Shown here: positions 11,901-20,859 of the stretch, one piece after another
Position numbering within the stretch: position 1 is the stretch's first letter
How the letters are laid out: each line of letters opens with the position of its first letter
DNA from: Ptychodera flava
Lineage: Eukaryota > Hemichordata > Enteropneusta > Ptychoderidae
NCBI RefSeq assembly: GCF_041260155.1
Contig: NC_091929.1
Span: 41,948,244-42,012,243 of the forward strand
Length of the DNA stretch: 64,000 nucleotides
Reading direction: 5' to 3'
Translations under genes and position numbers: made by a program
Notes under the pieces: generated by a model
Databases searched by the model: none
Told to the model about the DNA's origin: nothing
Seen by the model: only the letters and a program-made list of their open reading frames with translations

Positions 11901-14419
11901 AAAAAAAATCATGAAGCCAGAAGGTTAAAATATTCCATCAAATAAACGTTTTAATCTCTGAAATGTTTGGTTTAATAATGGTAAATTTGGTAAAATTAAA
12001 ATAATTCCATTCAGTCACACATTTTTTCATTTAAATTAGATTCTTTACTGTACTGTACTTTTGTGTTATTTTACGATGAGAATTTGAAAATTTAGAAAAT
12101 CAAGCATGGTGACCCCTATCAGTTTTCTTTGATATTTAATTATTCTCATATGTCAGAGTTCAAAAATCCCTGATAACTTTTAAAGTCTCCTGGACTTCCA
12201 TGTGTTGTTTTCCGGCCTGATCTTGCGTACAAGTATGTTTCAATGTCATGAGCGTCACATGACCCAAACTCTTCTTCAGCTACTTCTTAGTCAGAGCTAT
12301 CTCTGTCACTGCCGGTATGCAGTGACAGTGACACTAGCAGGGCAGTAGCTATTTTGACAGTAATTTTGTTCAGTTTATACAACTGCATTCTTCTTCTACT
12401 TCCTACAGCATGTTGAACTGTCCAGTATTCAGCTTGCCAACACAGCCTGTATATACGATGTACCGCCGCATTTGTATCATTGAAAAATGACTTTACTCTG
12501 GACTCGAATTTAAATATCACCCAATATTCACATATGCAGGCTTTTGTCAACAAACTGAATATTGTGTGTTTAAACATGCTGTAGGGAGACAGCAAGAAAC
12601 TGCATTTGATATACTGCATAGAATATATAGAAAAATTATCAACAGCTTCTGCTCCGATACTTGGCTTACTTTTTGGGGGTTTTTTTAACAAAAATCCATG
12701 CTTTTTTAGATTTTTTCGAGACAAAAGTAACAAAATACGACAAAATGGTTCTAGATCTTGTTTAATTATTACTAACATTAGAACAATTGGATGACATTAA
12801 CATGTTATTAAATTTTCATTAAATTACCCACCAAACCTTGGAACCGTTAAAGAGGGAACCAAAAAATGTTTAGGTCCCCCTTTAGACGGAGCAAAATTGT
12901 CTAGTCCCTCCTCTACTAGCCCCAAAATTTTCGAACCGCCCCCTGAATTCCTCCAGCCCCACCCTAACTGTTTTTGTGAACGCAGATTAACATACTACAG
13001 TACAGTGTATGCTTCGGCCATCATTGACTTGCTCCAAGTTTGTGGGCATCTAAATATCAAAACAGAAGAAATTGAAGAAATAAACTTCAGCAGACTGTTG
13101 CCATCTAATTTGCAGTGTATAACTGTCGCGATAGTGCAAGTGGGCTGTTGCATAGATCGCTGTGTGAACGCGATCAGGTGCCGCCAACTAAGCTGTTCGT
13201 GCAAAAAGGTGTTCGTGCGCAATTTTTCAGCGGGCGGGCGCGGCAAATTTCAAAACTAATCAGCGGGCGGGGAGAAAAAGTCAGTATTTAGTGTGGGCGG
13301 GGAAGAAATGTCATTTTTTCAGTGGGCGGGAAGAACATTTTTGACAGTGGGTACCTGAAAATACGGAGAGGGAGGGGAAAGTCGTGCTTGATAGAACTTG
13401 TGGGGAGATATAAGCGCCTAACTTAGAGCGGCACAGTGTTCTAAGGTATAGTACTAGCTACTTTCAAGGTTTTGCGCTCTTTGATTGGCTACAGGACATT
13501 AAGTGGGCGATTGGGAATGTCAGTAGTGGGGAGAGGGCAGTGGGGAGCTTGAATTGTTGTGGGGAGTGGGGAGACCATAGATACTGGAGGGCAGTGGGCG
13601 TCAAAATTCAGTGGGAGGGCATTTTTCCCGTGTATGCTAGTGGGAGGGCAGTTACGAACAGCTCTAATTTCCCCTCCAAATTTTAGGTCAAGGTCAAAAA
13701 AAGTAAAATCGGTATATCAGCCTTCAAAACATGTTTTGTGATGATTTTGCGAAACTGATGAAATCTACCAGTTGGCGGCACCTGAACGTGATGGCCCACA
13801 TATGGCCGGCCAGTAAGTACTGCCGAGAAAAGCCAAGTGACCAGTCCAAGGACAGCAATCTAGCATCGTCGTAAACCACGCGCCTCTTTACGGCAACAGC
13901 TCAGCGCTACCCGTCAAGAGATTTTTGCGTAGGTCAGCGGAGCGGAAATTATTGCTCTGGCTTGCGAGAAAGCAATCTAGCTATTGTTACATGTAAATGC
14001 ACCATAGACCCGAGGGTCTATCTCTGCACTGACAAGCAAACGGGCGTAATTGCAATGATAGTGGGGAGCGCTGTGTTTGGAAGGAAAAACTTGGAGACTT
14101 GCAGTTAAATTCACCGAAAGAGAAGTATTTTGCCGTCACTCGGGACATACTATCCGATTTCAATAAAGTTCTCAGCCCTGTGACAAAACTAAGCTTGTTT
14201 TCACGGTCGAACGAGACCATGCCTGAGTTGACCATGCTTACAGCAAATACGGTACTCACTGATGTTTCCATAAAATGGAATGGGTATCGGGCCAGGTGGC
14301 ATTTTCCGAGGACGTAGGGAACTCTTCACCGCCAACAACAGTAATACAATAATCCCAATCACAAGTGACTGCGTCGAAACCAAGGAAAACGCGGACCATG
14401 TTAGCTGCGTGAGAGCCAT
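2318..14419 (-). CDS. Cytochrome P450, CYP2 clan (CYP17/CYP2-like), complete, 9 exons
   Basis: This is a haem-thiolate monooxygenase anchored in the ER membrane. Nine exons with consistent GT-AG borders and phases (1,1,2,2,1,1,1,1) join into 506 residues, the usual P450 length. Visible landmarks are a hydrophobic anchor (about residues 19-31), the PPGP hinge (41-44), the helix C WKFLR (131-135), the I-helix AGTDTT (311-316), the K-helix ELMR (368-371), PERF (423-426) and the haem loop FSMGRRVCVG (443-452) with Cys450 as ligand. All catalytic landmarks are intact, so the enzyme should be active. The frame is open upstream of the chosen ATG as far as 14572; I chose the ATG at 14419 because it puts the anchor at the very N-terminus. 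By recalled similarity the C-terminal half resembles CYP17 and related CYP2-clan enzymes, so a steroid or lipid substrate is possible but unproven. The introns are full of miniature elements. Confidence 0.93.
2594..2733. repeat. (TA)n microsatellite
   Basis: Long TA tract, then TTATATA variants, in P450 intron 8. Confidence 0.95.
2734..2894. repeat. Foldback element N beside a TA microsatellite
   Basis: Arms of about 55-65 bp (TAACACAAATTTACTTCAAG; ATCTGTTAC; TTTCATGCATCCT). It abuts the 2594-2733 TA tract. Confidence 0.6.
3210..3308 (-). CDS. P450 exon 8 (residues 391-423)
   Basis: Encodes beta-strand and K'-region residues (EIPKDTLVTVNLSAAHR) and FRP at the start of the PERF motif. Acceptor CATCAG, donor GTAAGG, phase 1. 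Confidence 0.92.
4087..4270. repeat. Palindrome F1 (arms ~87 bp)
   Basis: ACACATATTGACTGGCC is mirrored at the end. Arms also share GGGAAACAGTCTGTTTT and GGGGTGACTCAC. It lies in P450 intron 7. Confidence 0.75.
4347..4547 (-). pseudogene. Crypton/DUF3504-like N-terminal fragment
   Basis: A 66-residue frame from an ATG reads SRFILLSEEELNALVSNKDS, then KRTKTIINGALNVLQKYC. This resembles the start of Crypton-derived tyrosine-recombinase proteins (ZMYM/QRICH1-like), which begin with a SEEEL...KNTKK...Y-type helix pair. The recombinase domain is absent. Recognition is by eye. Confidence 0.45.
4590..4664. repeat. 75-bp hairpin
   Basis: GACGTCAGCGGGCATCATTT with a matching inverse ending GATGACGTC. 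Nested in the element above. Confidence 0.6.
4931..5170 (-). CDS. P450 exon 7 (residues 311-390), I-helix and K-helix
   Basis: Begins with the oxygen-activating AGTDTT motif and carries ELMR, the invariant ExxR motif of the K-helix. Acceptor CACTAG, donor GTAATG, phase 1. Confidence 0.95.
5259..5390 (-). CDS. P450 exon 6 (residues 267-310)
   Basis: Encodes DNLKDFIDNMIK, an acidic loop and the start of the I-helix (INDMFI). Acceptor CTTCAG, donor GTAGGT, phase 1. Confidence 0.93.
5467..5801 (-). repeat. Family A, copy 2
   Basis: Full length in P450 intron 5. Flanked by TTAA and TTTAA. Confidence 0.7.
6187..6793. repeat. Long foldback element G
   Basis: About 600 bp with arms of about 290 bp. 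Outer ends are CACAGGCG and its inverse, with shared ATTAATAAGCTTATTATTGA. It lies in P450 intron 5. The arms are diverged, so it is not recent. Confidence 0.75.
7090..7298 (-). CDS. P450 exon 5 (residues 197-267)
   Basis: Encodes helices F-G (DPEFQQVMDMIDNIF, then LPFLKFFP) up to KDFDP. Acceptor CACCAG, donor GTAAGC, phase 1. Confidence 0.93.
7468..7694. repeat. Family B miniature element, copy 1
   Basis: About 220 bp with ends TTAACCCTTTGAGCGC and its inverse (the left end is mutated here). TTAA plus CCC is the piggyBac-type layout. It lies in P450 intron 4. Confidence 0.65.
8260..8421 (-). CDS. P450 exon 4 (residues 143-197)
   Basis: Encodes helices D-E, including GKPFDPRPVVLSMVSTVIAS and CFGR. 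Acceptor CCACAG, donor GTGAGT, phase 2. Confidence 0.92.
8510..8947. repeat. Compound (GATA)n-(CATA)n-(CA)n microsatellite
   Basis: GATA units to about 8650, then CATA/ACAC blocks, in P450 intron 3. Long open frames here are repeat artefacts. Confidence 0.95.
9171..9264 (-). CDS. P450 exon 3 (residues 112-143), helix C
   Basis: Contains the helix C motif WKFLR, whose Trp and Arg contact a haem propionate in this family. The acceptor ends in CTTCAG and the donor reads GTAAGT, phase 2. Confidence 0.92.
9570..9618. repeat. Family J fragment
   Basis: Only the terminal arm (GCAATAAAGCACCAAGCGAC and GGTATACCAC) is present. It lies in P450 intron 2. Confidence 0.45.
9796..9969 (-). CDS. P450 exon 2 (residues 54-111)
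   Basis: Encodes the segment containing YGDVFSVKLG and the A-helix/beta-1 region, ending at AGRPKRLL. The acceptor ends in TTCAG and the donor reads GTAAGT, phase 1. Confidence 0.92.
10045..10372 (-). repeat. Family A, copy 3
   Basis: Nearly full length in P450 intron 1. The core is diverged. Confidence 0.65.
11757..12985. mobile_element. TIR element with G/C-run ends, nested foldback inside
   Basis: The left end CTGCGTTCACAAAAA is mirrored at the right end, followed on each side by G-rich (or C-rich) sequence. It contains a family K foldback (12404-12588). No transposase is recognised. It lies in P450 intron 1. Confidence 0.6.
12404..12588. repeat. Family K foldback, copy 1
   Basis: Starts CCTACAGCATGTT and ends with its inverse. 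Shares ACAGGCTGTGTTG and GGACTCGAAT with other copies. Confidence 0.5.
13175..13784. mobile_element. hAT-like MITE with 8-bp target duplication, G-rich core
   Basis: Inverted termini CAGGTGCCGCCAACT with flanks AACGCGAT (13167-13174) and AACGTGAT (13785-13792), a 7/8 match. The interior carries many GGG/GGGG runs on the plus strand. It lies in P450 intron 1. Confidence 0.7.
14260..14419 (-). CDS. P450 exon 1 (residues 1-53)
   Basis: Start exon. It encodes the membrane anchor and the proline-rich PPGPIPIPFYGN hinge. The donor reads GTGAGT, phase 1. Confidence 0.9.
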
Positions 14420-15039
14420 TTCACAGAGATGTCGAAATGACACCAACTTGACTATTGAGCTGATTTCACAGGTTAAAGACAATTTATATTCATTTTTATA
14501 AAGTAAAGTTACGTACTCGACTAATTGATTGTTATGTTTATAATAGGCGTGTCGTGAAAATGACCTTAACATTATGTAATCGTTGAATACATTGCCTACA
14601 ATGACACTGAAATACCTAACATAAAAATATCGGTTCAGGAAAATGTAATTTAGTCATTATAATACCGTGCTTTATGCCATTCTTTCTTAGAGCGTTTTTA
14701 GAATTAAATACGTATATATGCACAAGAATTTTTGAGGTGGAGCCAAACTTGACTGACTTGACTTGAAAAGATAGTTTTGGACTCCTTTGACATCTTGCTG
14801 TACACAAAAGACTATTATATTCCTTTGCAGTATTCACTAAAACACGTTTATTGATATGCAAACAAGTTGCCTAAATGATGGTTTATTTATCATTATTATT
14901 TTTTATTACTATTTGTTTTTATGTAAATTTGATAAACTGTTCAGCCTTTGACGCTTCTCATGCAATGTTGAGTGAAACAAAATTTACACTGTGCTATGTA
15001 CATTAAAAAAATACTTCAAGAAAACTGAAAACAGAAAAA

Positions 15040-15580
15040 CTACAAAAATGTTCAAACACTGAAAGAAAAAAATATATACAAACAAGGAAAAAGACACAAA
15101 AAGTAAAATGCTATCCTAATCATTTAAAAAATGGCACTTTTAATTTCTTTTGCATGACAAAAGAGCTAGATTTAATCTCTCCAGGCAAAGTATTTCATAT
15201 TTTAACCCCGTTGTACATAAAACTTCTTTTTAAAATGTGGGTTCTATGCCCTGGAATATACAAATCTTCTCTGTTTGCAGACCTGGTGTTACGTCTGTGG
15301 ATCTGCTTAACACCTCTAAAAACATTCAGATAATCAGGGGCAAGATCATTCATAACTTTGTATATAAAAAACTGATTCATTATACAAAACCTCTTTCACG
15401 AATCGATAACCACATTAAGGATTTAAATAAAACACGACTTGGAGTATTAAAATCTTGATCTAAAATTACCCCAGCGATAGATTTCTGCTGTTTTTGTATA
15501 CGAGATAAAAAAGTGGTTGAATAATGAACCAATAATGCTTGAATAATAGTCTAAATGAGGTGAAATGAAACAATTATAAA
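15040..15580 (-). mobile_element. LINE 3'-end fragment, degraded
   Basis: The minus strand reads PHLDYYSSIIGSLFN, RERVLYNESV, YKVMNDLAPDYL and RTHILKRSFMYNGVKI, the usual C-terminus of CR1/jockey-like LINEs, followed by an A/T-rich tail. It has stops and at least one frame change. Confidence 0.75.
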
Positions 15581-15631
15581 GGGTCAACAGTGCATTTTTG
15601 GTTCAAAATGGATTTTATTTTGATTTGTAAC

Positions 15632-15980
15632 ATTGTTCAGTGTGGGCCCAGTTATATGGTTTCAGTGTGCTCCAGGAATTTCAGACTTTGAAGATGTTGA
15701 AATAAGTTCAATTCTCTCTGGCTTTCAAACAGGCAATGATCGGTTGGTTTCTTTCAAAAGTCTCTAGTGGACTAAGCTGAGTACTTTAGCGGCAAGACTG
15801 AAGAAACCTAGGCCCACACTGAACAATTACACAGATTACCGTAATCCTAGGGAGTCAAGCTCTTCGCAAAGCTAGGGATCGCCCCCTAAGTGACCGTAAT
15901 CGATATGAAGATAAAGCCCGGTCTTCCTATTGTTTTGCCCCTGTTGGTGACCACAATGATAATAGTGTATCGAATTTTGA
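15632..15980. repeat. Repeat O, copy 1, with inverted part
   Basis: CAGTGTGGGCCCAG and TAGGCCCACACTG face each other. The right part (TAATCCTAGGGAGTCAAG) recurs at 44.1 kb. Confidence 0.45.
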
Positions 15981-15981
15981 G

Positions 15982-16204
15982 TTAACCCTTTGAGCTCTGT
16001 AATTTTTCCCACCAAAAAATCAGTGCAACATTTTACCAATTTTCATTAATTTTTCTGTACTTTTTTGATAATTTTGGATCAAATGGACGTCACATTTCAT
16101 TGGCTACAGTTTTTCACCAAAATTATGTCAAAAATCTGAACAGATCTGACTGTTGCACATTTTATAATGGTGACAAAAATTGACTTTGGCGCTCAAAGTG
16201 TCAA
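15982..16204. repeat. Family B, copy 2
   Basis: Intact left end; the right end is GCGCTCAAAGTGTCAA. Confidence 0.6.
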
Positions 16205-16215
16205 AATGAATGGAC

Positions 16216-16566
16216 TCGGATGAAATGCGCCTTGGGGACAGATATTCAGACTCTCAATTTTTTACAATACTTTTTGGTTTACCGCTTGTGTGAGCTCATT
16301 CACTTTCAGCTCTTGGAGAAAGACAAAAATTCACTGTCTTAGTTTTTCCGAAAATCGAAAAATTATTTTTCCCGTAGAGCTAAAACGAGATGGTGGGCGT
16401 TTCGAATTTCGAAAATTGGTGAATGTTAAGCAATTTGTTTCTCCAGTACCAAACTTTGTACGCTGACCCCTGATTTTTTAATGATTGGGTAAGAGAATGG
16501 TTGAAGGTTTCGTTGAGGAAAGTTTGAGCAAAAGTTTAGATCTTTCAATGTCGAGGCGAGTACCAC
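16216..16566 (-). repeat. Family A, copy 4
   Basis: Full length with diverged termini. Starts 12 bases after a family B copy. Confidence 0.6.
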
Positions 16567-17311
16567 AAGCACTTCGAATTACACCCCCAAGAGAAGACAC
16601 TTTCTGGCGGAGACCTTAAAAATCTGTAAACCTTTAAGCAGAGTATGTAAGGTCAATGCGCATGTGCAAGGTGTAAGTTAAAGTTGACATTGTGAGAAAA
16701 CCTTCAGAATGTTTATTTGTCATGCTTTTTATCCGACTAAGTACAATTAAAAGTAGAAATTCAATATGCGGGATATCTCTGAAAATCAGAAAACACGCAC
16801 ATATTTACAATGGCCTTGGTTTCGAAGGTTGAAGGCCGAAGTGTGACTTTGAAGGAAATTAAACTTGCCCCATCATACTGTGAGCTGATATCAGAAGTTA
16901 AAGGTCCAGTTGCTGTAACCTTTAATGTATTTTACTCTATTTTTTCTTCTGTTTGAGACACAATGTGTTGTTCTACTCCCTAGACATGTCGAAACGCCCA
17001 GTGACAGACAACAGGGAGGAGTACGAATTTTTCATAATCATTTGATGATACCTGTGATATTTACAATAAAGAAATGCATTTTCTGTCGTATAAACGGTCT
17101 TCGCTCCGTTTACTTGACACATGGAGGAAGGACTGTGCTTGACACTGCGCAGTCGCAACCTTTGAGTACTTGACAGACAACAGACTGCTGTTAGGCGATG
17201 CGCGAGCTGCTGTGTCGGTCATCATCTCGCGATAGTCTCTCGACATTCTTCCACGTTATTAATAATTCGCGAGATTTTGGCCGACTGCATGCTTTTATCA
17301 CCTGGTTGAAT
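16567..17311. other. Intergenic, nothing recognised
   Basis: No conserved frame. Overlapping short open frames on both strands near 16925-17246 look random. Confidence 0.5.
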
Positions 17312-17388
17312 TTCAACGCGGTAGCTCATTTGGCAGTATTCAGAGACTAACAGCGGTGATCAGGAGTTCAAATGAAAGTATCAAGTAA
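17312..17388 (+). other. Weak tRNA-like sequence, possible SINE head
   Basis: GGTAGCTCATTTGGCAG fits an A box; GAGTTCAAATG 30 bases on is a poor B box. No tail was recognised. Confidence 0.25.
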
Positions 17389-17699
17389 AGAGACGGGAGA
17401 TTGCTGATAAAAACACTTCTTTTTTGGAAATACGTGACCATAAATATCATCAAATGGATTTATGAATATATTGATTTTCGTGCAGGTCCCTATGATTAAA
17501 CTTGCCAACACAACTGATTGCGTGATGCCCAATCTGACAGCACGTTGACAACTAGTTCGGAGTAAAAGTCAAAGTTTGTGAAAATAGCCAGAAATGCTCT
17601 ACTTAATATCGACGAAAATATGGTACAGCCCAGTTCTTGCAAATGAAATTAAATTGATTCATTTTTCATTTCTTTATTCATATTTATACTGGATATTAC

Positions 17700-19013
17700 C
17701 TTCCTTAGTCAAAAACGTACTGATTTCCAGGGAGGACCAGTGTGAAATAAAGTAAAATATTATAATACAAAAATCCTTTAAAAGTTGAAGGGAATAAAAG
17801 GCGAAAAACATAATAGATAAAACAATTAAAATCACGTGTCAAACAAAATGAGACGTACAATAAAACAGCGCTATCAATAAACTACACAAAATTCACATAG
17901 GAGGATGTTTCTTAAGCATTTGTTTAAATTGCCGTAAAGAGGTGATACCGTGAAAAACAGTAGGTAGACAGTTGAAATATTTAATAGCACGATAAATAAA
18001 GGAATCACATGATGTGGTTGTTCTGAAAGAGGATAGCATAAAACTATGATAATTCCTAGTCTGATAATGTGTTGGTTTACAACAATCGAATATTGTTTTT
18101 AAATATTGCGGAACAATATCCCCTTGATAAGATTTTAAACACTTGGACATCATTTGACACACATGGCCTCGACCCAATTGTATTCCAGCCCAAAGTAGCC
18201 AATAGCTTTCACAAAAAAGTGCCCATTTCTTGTGAAATCATTCAGAATTATAAGGGCTGATCTATGATGAAATGACTGTAATCTGTCGATATTAGGTTTT
18301 TTAGCCCGGTCCCAATAATATCATAATAACCAAACAAAAGTTTGAATTAAAGAGTTGTACATCAAAGTGCAAGTTTTGGTGTTGATATTCGGTCTGATAT
18401 CGACGTAACACACCGAGACATGCAGAAATGTTTTTGTTTAACCATGACAGATGTACATTCCAGTTAAGAAATTCGTCGAAAAAGACACTAATATTTGAAA
18501 CAGTCAACGCTTTCAGTAATCTAATCATACATTTTTATTATACGTGATCAAGCTTTTTTAATGTTATAATGTGAACCCCAAAAGCATCCACTGTGTTTAT
18601 TGGATATTAAGTGTCACTTTATTGGTACCTTGCCATTTTTCAACTTTCCCTAGTTCAAAAGAGAGAATTTTATTGATCTCACTTACTGAATCACTAGAAG
18701 CTATAATGGCGGTGTCGTCGGCATACAAGGCAATTTTACTCTTCGTTATGATAGCTGGAAAGTCGTGAATATAAATTAAAGCGAAGGGTTCAATATTGAA
18801 CCTTGGGGTACCGCACAAGAGATGTATTCCTTATCAGAAAGCTGACCATGTAATAAGGCTTGTTTAGAGCGGTCTGAGAGATAGTTCAGAAACCAATCTA
18901 ATGCATTATTTTTGACACCAATGCATTTCAATTTGTTGAGTAAGAGATCGTGATGAACCGTGTCGAAAGCTTTTTGAGATCGAGGAAAACAATTCCTGTA
19001 AGCTTCATATTGT
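17700..19013 (-). mobile_element. LINE fragment (reverse transcriptase to 3' end), degraded
   Basis: The minus strand encodes VFLDLKKAFDTVHHDLLLNK, then a catalytic YADDTAI (near 18740), then FDEFLNWNVHLSWLNKNISA, then a LINE C-terminal segment ending at 17893. Stops and frame changes interrupt it, and the 5' half is missing, as in 5'-truncated copies. Confidence 0.8.
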
Positions 19014-19309
19014 CAATTGAAAATTGAAAACACGGTTATGTCGTATAACTGGTCATGAATAGCGCTTTCTCAGGCTGATGTTGTGTTATCTAACGGAGGT
19101 TACTTCTAAAAGCAGGGACAAACACGTTACGTACTGTTCTCATGTTTAGACTCGGTTATCAATTTTCAAGCAATGGGAAGCTATATGTACGTACGTGTTG
19201 ACTGGATTAAAGTCCATAATTTACATGGAAATCTCTTCAGGCATTTTAAACAAACTACCAGATTCTGTAAAAGATAGAGTCGCAGTGAACACTGCAGCAT
19301 AAGATGGAT

Positions 19310-19560
19310 GCTAGCGACTCACAACCTCATACATCAGTGCGAGTGACGGCTCACTCCTACAAGACGCTATTTAGTCTGGCAGAGACCCTGCGATTCGCGT
19401 TCTTCCCTGTTGGAACACGCGCGCGCCCTTCAGAGACGCGACGCGTGTCTGGCAGCGCGTGCTCACAGCTGCACAGCCTTCGAATGCAGGCCCATCGCGG
19501 CGCGCACAAAACAAGGCACAGCGACTGTGGAGAGTCTAGACGCTATTATGTACAGTTACA
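19310..19560. other. GC/CpG-rich island in AT-rich intergenic DNA
   Basis: Base composition changes sharply, with many CG pairs (for example ACACGCGCGCGCCC). A plus-strand open frame (19304-19669) covers it but resembles nothing I know. It could be a CpG island or a degraded gene. Confidence 0.35.
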
Positions 19561-20507
19561 GGCAAGCGAAACACCTCTCGGACGCTTATTTCCGAAAATG
19601 ATCAAAGGCTATGATTGCCAAATTATGCAAACCTTCAGAACAAACTTGTCAAATCACTCAAACTTTTGAAAATTGTGCAAATGTAATTAACATTTCTATC
19701 AAGGCCAATTAAAATAAAAAATGTTTTGTCAGATAGCATCTTGAAGCTGTTTATAATTGAGCAACATATGCTTTCAACGGCCTGTGAACGGTGTTTAGTT
19801 CGTTTTAAGAAAGTCACCTTGCCGGTGAAATTCGAGAAATGTTTTTTGCACTATTTTGAATAACACGCGGAGAAAGACGCATACGCAAAGGTCAATCTGG
19901 CTATTACCGGCCTCAATAGTTTAGGGGTCATTTACCCTGGCGTATGCAAACAATATCATTCCGTGCATACTCCACTTAAGGGATGAAACAACATCGGGTG
20001 AGGAAAAAGCAACACACAGTTGATTCCTGGTCCGACGCTTTTGGTCAGGGATAACCAACTTGATGAATCGGGGGAGGGGAACAATGATCAAATAGGGACT
20101 GATCCTTGAGATGGCAAAAGTAAGCACATACGGTCCGCTCCCCCTCTTCCGATCTGGAAATGAAGACGGTCGTTGGATACTACAGATGAAGCTGTTTTGA
20201 CTCTATGAAGACAATTGCCACTCCTTTCGATGCTGGCCTTGCAAAAGCAATTAGTTATGAAAACTGTTTTGACTACATCGCCCGTGAACTGTGAAAGAAC
20301 AGTGCTGTCCTGTTTGATCGGCTTATTCAAAGCAGTTCAATTCGTTCCTAAATGCAACAAGCTCTTCAAAGACCGAGTGGCGATTTAAAACAACAACCAC
20401 AACGTTCCTGCAAAGCTTATCGTTTTTGAAGAAAAAAAATAACTTAAAAGCAGAGCTGGTCAAAACATGTTCACAAAAGCAATCCTATCAAAGGTTGACC
20501 AGTGAAT

Positions 20508-20859
20508 TTAAGGTAGTATGCGCCTCGAAATGAAAGACTTAAACTTTTGCTCAAACATTCCTCAATGAAACTTCCAACCACTCTCTTACCAAATCAAGAA
20601 TAAACATCAGGTGCCACCTTGCAAATTTTGGTACCAAAGAAAAAAATACGTATACCTAACATTTACCGATTTGAAATTAAAAATGACAGCCATCCCTGCG
20701 GCAACTCTAAAGCGAAAAAATAAAATGAAAACTACTAGGCAGCAAAAGGTTTTACTCAAAGAACTTTAAAGTGTGCGCCTTCTATGGTGGTGGATCAGAA
20801 AAGACTTGTAAAAGTTTGAGAGTCCAAATGTATGTCTCCGAGGCGTATTCTACCATCAA
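20508..20859 (+). repeat. Family A, copy 5
   Basis: Full length, intergenic, with TTAAGGTAGTATGCGCC at the start. Confidence 0.7.

Noticed and set aside
12287-12778. 163-codon minus-strand frame
   Set aside because: It lies within the nested TIR/foldback element, is composed of repeat sequence and shows no family features.
19304-19669. 121-codon frame as a real gene
   Set aside because: No family resemblance or splice sites tying it to other exons; kept only as a CpG-rich segment.
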